Origin: Adineta vaga
Taxonomy: Eukaryota > Rotifera
Direction: 5' to 3'
Length of the DNA: 64,000 nt
Assembly (NCBI GenBank): GCA_021613535.1
Contig: CP075492.1
Span: forward strand, 6,882,001 to 6,946,000
The position numbers were made by a program, and so were the translations under genes. The stretch's first letter is position 1. Every line of letters begins with the position of its first letter. Shown here piece after piece: positions 60,799 through 64,000 of the stretch. Below the pieces are notes generated by a model. It ran no database searches. It was not told the origin of the DNA and saw only the letters and a list, made by a program, of their open reading frames with translations.

Positions 60799-62078
60799 GG
60801 ATGAATTGATGGCTGATAATAACTATGATGAGGATGATGAGGATGGTAAGAACGAAGAGTTAGGTCATCTTTTTCAGTCGTTGATGTTGCTAATGGCGAA
60901 TTATTTAGATTCATTCCACATCCATTCGTATATGATGTACGATTTTTTCCATCTTTTTTATCTTTCATACGACGATTTTGAAACCAAATCTAAATTTAAA
61001 AATGAAATTTAGCTTAACGTTTACAATAAGATGAATTCTCTTACCTTAATCTATAAGTTACCAATGAAAAGAATAAAATAAAATTGAAATAAAAAAGTAA
61101 TTTAATAATTTTTCCACATTTTCTTACCTGTCGTTCAGTCAAACAAAGTGTTTGTGCAAGTTCAATGCGTCGTGGTCGATTTAAATATTTATTATATAAA
61201 AATTCTTTTTCAAGTTCAACTAATTGAGCACTTGTATAAGCTGTTCGAGCTCGTTTTGATGGTGTTGAATTGCTTTTATCTATAGAGAAAAGAAACAAAC
61301 TATACAATCGATGATAAGCTTCAACATTCTATGTTCTTTAAGAAAGAGACAGCATGACATTCGATGACTAATGATACACTCATTTATCATTGTCTTTCAA
61401 ACTTCTACATACGTCTCTTCTAGCAAATATACAAATGCAAAACATACATATCAACAAGAATATACAATGGAAACTTCTTCTTCTTCTTCTGTATTTTTCA
61501 AATAAACGAACTTTTAGGTATACTTGCAAAGATTCATATATTTTCTCTTTTCTATTGTATTGTAAATAACAAAATCATTGATCCTTGAAGTTTCCTATTT
61601 TTTACTACGAACCAATGAGTTTCGACTACTCTTTCGTCTGACGATAAAGAAAGAGCATAGAACTTGTGTTTTTTGAGAGAATCTAATATATGTTCTACTT
61701 TATTCATGCGAGTTCTCGTATCTGCTAACGAAAGATCTTATTACCAGAAGTAGATGATGTCGAAGAAGTTGACGTTGTATTGAGATTTTTCGCATTGCTT
61801 TTCAGTTTTTTACTTCCATGTTTTTTTTCACTCATCCATGGGTAGATTTCTTTATGATTGGACAAATTTGTTGAATTAAATTCATTTGATGGTGATGACG
61901 AATTCTTTTCTGTTGTTGTTGTTGTTGTTGTTGACGATGATGATATTGAATTTGTATTATTCATAATTAGATTCATATTTGTATAAGAATTTGATGGCAT
62001 ATTCATATAATAATCTGTTTGTGATTGATGAGTAGTCGGATCCCAAGATATTGAATGATTATGTTCAGTTTTAACCAT
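60537..62078 (-). CDS. Hox3: Hox3-like homeobox transcription factor with 6-nt micro-exon
   Basis: Exons 62078-61745, 61279-61128, 61050-61045 and 60989-60537 give 314 residues. The N-terminal part has the PBC-interaction hexapeptide IYPWMSEKK, in a Ser/Thr/Asn-rich context. The homeodomain begins [19 protein letters not shown], typical of Hox3, then [20 protein letters not shown], the two residues IK from a 6-nt exon, and [15 protein letters not shown]. Without the micro-exon the homeodomain lacks residues 45-46. The C-terminus is His/Pro/Ser-rich ([18 protein letters not shown]). The first exon opens after an acceptor TTTATAG at 62112 and the frame is open back to it, so an upstream exon may add residues. 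No other Hox gene is in the window. Hox3 versus Hox2 rests on the homeodomain N-terminus. Confidence 0.88.
61045..61050 (-). other. 6-nt micro-exon (ATTAAG, Ile-Lys) of the Hox3-like homeodomain
   Basis: On the minus strand AACTTATAG precedes and GTAAGAG follows the six bases ATTAAG. Exon 2 ends ERQ in phase 0 at GTAAGA (61127), and the last exon starts ATTTGG (IW) after TTTAAATTTAG. Inserting ATTAAG restores ERQ-IK-IWFQNRR exactly. Introns are 77 and 55 bp. Confidence 0.85.
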
Positions 62079-62111
62079 ATCAGTTTCGATATCGAATGGA
62101 ATGTATCGTGT

Positions 62112-64000
62112 CTATAAAAGTCGAAATGATTTTCTCTCTATTCTGTCAAAAAGAAATATATATATTGTAATATGGATGAGTTATTTCTGTTTTTTTCTTC
62201 TCTTTCTCGTTTCTTATTCGATAAAAAAACAATATTTCTCTCCGCCAATAAAATCATAGAGAACAGGAAGAGAAAGAAAAGTGTCATATCATTGAAATAT
62301 GTGTTAACAAATCAAACATCAAACAGATTTTTAGACAAAACCCTGAAGCAACCTCTAAGAAAGAGAAAGAGAAGAAACTTTTTCTTTTTTTTCCTTCATT
62401 CATGATTGACGATGAGGGTGTTTCTAACTTGCCAATTTTGATTTATAGTATAGGAGAGCAGGTACTTTTTCTACTCTATGTAGGTATAATTACCTTATTT
62501 CGTTTTTCTCTCTCGTCCAACCATACGCTACGCATGATCAAAATGCATTTATTATCGATGACAGAAGTTGTTATTACCTACTGCGTGTATATGCAAGAGA
62601 GAGAAAGCAAACGAAAAATGTATACGCCTCTGTTTTAAAACATGTAAAAGTATGTTTAGTCATTGGTAATGAATTTCGTTTAATGAAGAATGACGAGAGA
62701 GGGAAAAAAAGTGGAAGTGATGCGACGAATGAAAAGAACAAGGTAAAAGACATTATTCATTTGTCAGAAAGAAGATGGATAAATGAGACGAAACGACTGT
62801 CACAATCATATCATTTTCAGTGAAGTATAAGTGTTGAAGAATTATATTAGATGATAAGAAGTATTCGGCCTCTTTAAGAAGGTCGTTAAACTGTTAAAAG
62901 GTCGATGGTTTTCTACTGACATAGGTCTTGTAAGTAATTTCAAGTTTCATTTGCTTGAATCTTTTACTAATATGAGTGTCTCAATTAAAAAGAGACATCA
63001 GATTCATCTGTGTTCAATGAACCGTTCAATGTTGTGAAATCATTTTCTTCTTTCGGATCACATCTCTTTGACTCCTATTCTTTCTTCTGACAATCTCAAG
63101 CGGTGTGATATTGATGTAACACAATTAAAGAAGGAATTCGCCGCTCAATCGATCACTACTCTCATCCCGAAAAAGAATACAAAGAGAAAAATAGCTACTA
63201 GGCAATTTTCTTGATGATCGCAACGCAGTCAACATCAGATAATTTTCTTCTAAATAAGTTCTAGTGAAGCAAACAAGAAAATGAAAAATGATCTTTTAAT
63301 GAGGCAAACATATCATGATTTCGAATGACAACAAAAGTGATTATCATTGACAATTGAAATAATTCAGTAGCAGCATGTATCATCCATCTTATTGAACATA
63401 AGAACAATTAAAAGAACATTTTGAGCAAAAGCAAATCATCAGAAAAGATAAAAGTCTTAAAAGGTGATCTCAAGAGAAGCACCATCAATCAAATTGACTT
63501 CTATACAATATTAACAAACTTCAAAAAGATAAATGAATATTTATATAGTAACATTCCTATGTATCAGGAAACTAAATCTTCGAAATACTCATTCATGAAT
63601 GTCCTCATAAAAAAAAACACAACTTCAAAAAAGACAAAATACAAATATATTCTACACTTCGACATCAGAGACAATACACGTGTGGTTATCTTGATTAAAA
63701 TATACATTATAATCAGTCTATTGATTTTTATTATGTATGATATTCAACACCTTTGCCGAGTGTGTTTTTCACCTGACTATTTATACGATCAATCGTTAAT
63801 GTTGAAATCAATTCATTCAGAATGTCATCCACGATATTTCATCGGAAAACATTCTGTTCGTCAAAATGCAACATAAGCTGAAAAGTTTGGAAAAAAGATC
63901 ATTAATAATTGTCTGATGTCAAAAGACTGATTGGATTTTCGATGTTCCTATAGAAAGAAAGAAACTAGCTGTCAGGAAAAGGAAATTATCATGTATATTA
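62112..64000. other. Gene-poor region of 1.9 kb upstream of Hox3-like gene
   Basis: AT-rich. Open frames at 62172-62405 and 63421-63876 are Lys/Phe/Ile-rich with no family match or splice support. May hold Hox regulatory DNA or an upstream exon. No repeat or RNA gene recognised. Confidence 0.45.

Noticed and set aside
60623-61012. 129-codon plus-strand frame rich in Met/Val/Asp
   Set aside because: It is the antisense of the Hox3-like last exon; the repeats mirror its Pro/Ser/His codons.
63421-63876. 151-codon open frame on the plus strand
   Set aside because: Begins only with TTG, Lys/Ile-rich, no recognisable domain; probably chance.

Overview
This 64 kb window is eukaryotic nuclear DNA from a small animal with a compact, AT-rich genome. 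Genes on both strands are cut by many GT-AG introns, most only about 48-65 bp long. The set is metazoan: a Slit-type guidance protein, FMRFamide/orphan-type GPCRs, a P2X channel, an ERG-type K+ channel, a nuclear receptor, a Quaking/STAR protein, a PKA catalytic subunit and a Hox3-like homeobox gene. Mixed in are intronless or odd genes that look foreign to animals: an Old-Yellow-Enzyme-type oxidoreductase, a hevein-type chitin-binding plus expansin-like protein, and a coiled-coil protein with a HipA/PI4K-like domain. Together with the tiny introns and splice-acceptor-like sites just before many start codons (suggesting spliced-leader trans-splicing), this points to a bdelloid rotifer (Adineta/Rotaria-like). 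That assignment is inference.

Layout. 1-8.7 kb: 3' end of a Slit-like gene, a GPCR, a fatty-acid elongase, a secreted protein with a Hedgehog-type Hint domain, and the Golgi pH regulator GPR89/GPHR. 8.7-11.4 kb is gene-poor. 11.4-15.0 kb: a four-TM protein, a small secreted cysteine-rich peptide and the OYE-like enzyme. 15.0-18.8 kb is gene-poor. 18.8-34.5 kb: a second GPCR, an ankyrin/armadillo protein (ANKAR-like), an equilibrative nucleoside transporter, the HipA/PI4K-like protein, methionyl-tRNA synthetase and an ERG-type channel. 35-38.5 kb: a gene relic, a nuclear receptor whose 5' end is tandemly duplicated, and the chitin-binding/expansin-like protein. 39-51 kb is dense: UBA1 (17 exons), ethanolamine kinase, a COA1-like mitochondrial protein, a MYST acetyltransferase, P2X and PKA. 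51-64 kb is looser: a far-upstream PKA exon, the Quaking gene, an LRAT/NlpC-P60-like protein and the Hox3-like gene.

No functional cluster is evident; most neighbours are unrelated. The exception may be COA1-like/MYST, which lie 99 bp apart in the same direction with a splice acceptor before the second ATG, as in an operon. The strongest unusual observations are a 6-nt micro-exon encoding two homeodomain residues in the Hox3-like gene, a 24-nt micro-exon in the ANKAR-like gene, a stop-free 63-bp intron hidden inside the GPHR reading frame, single-base frame breaks in UBA1 and the neighbouring ethanolamine kinase, a Hedgehog-type autoprocessing domain without a Hedgehog signal domain, and alternative C-termini of the Quaking gene.

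Exon models were built by eye from GT-AG signals, phase consistency and remembered family conservation. No search was run.
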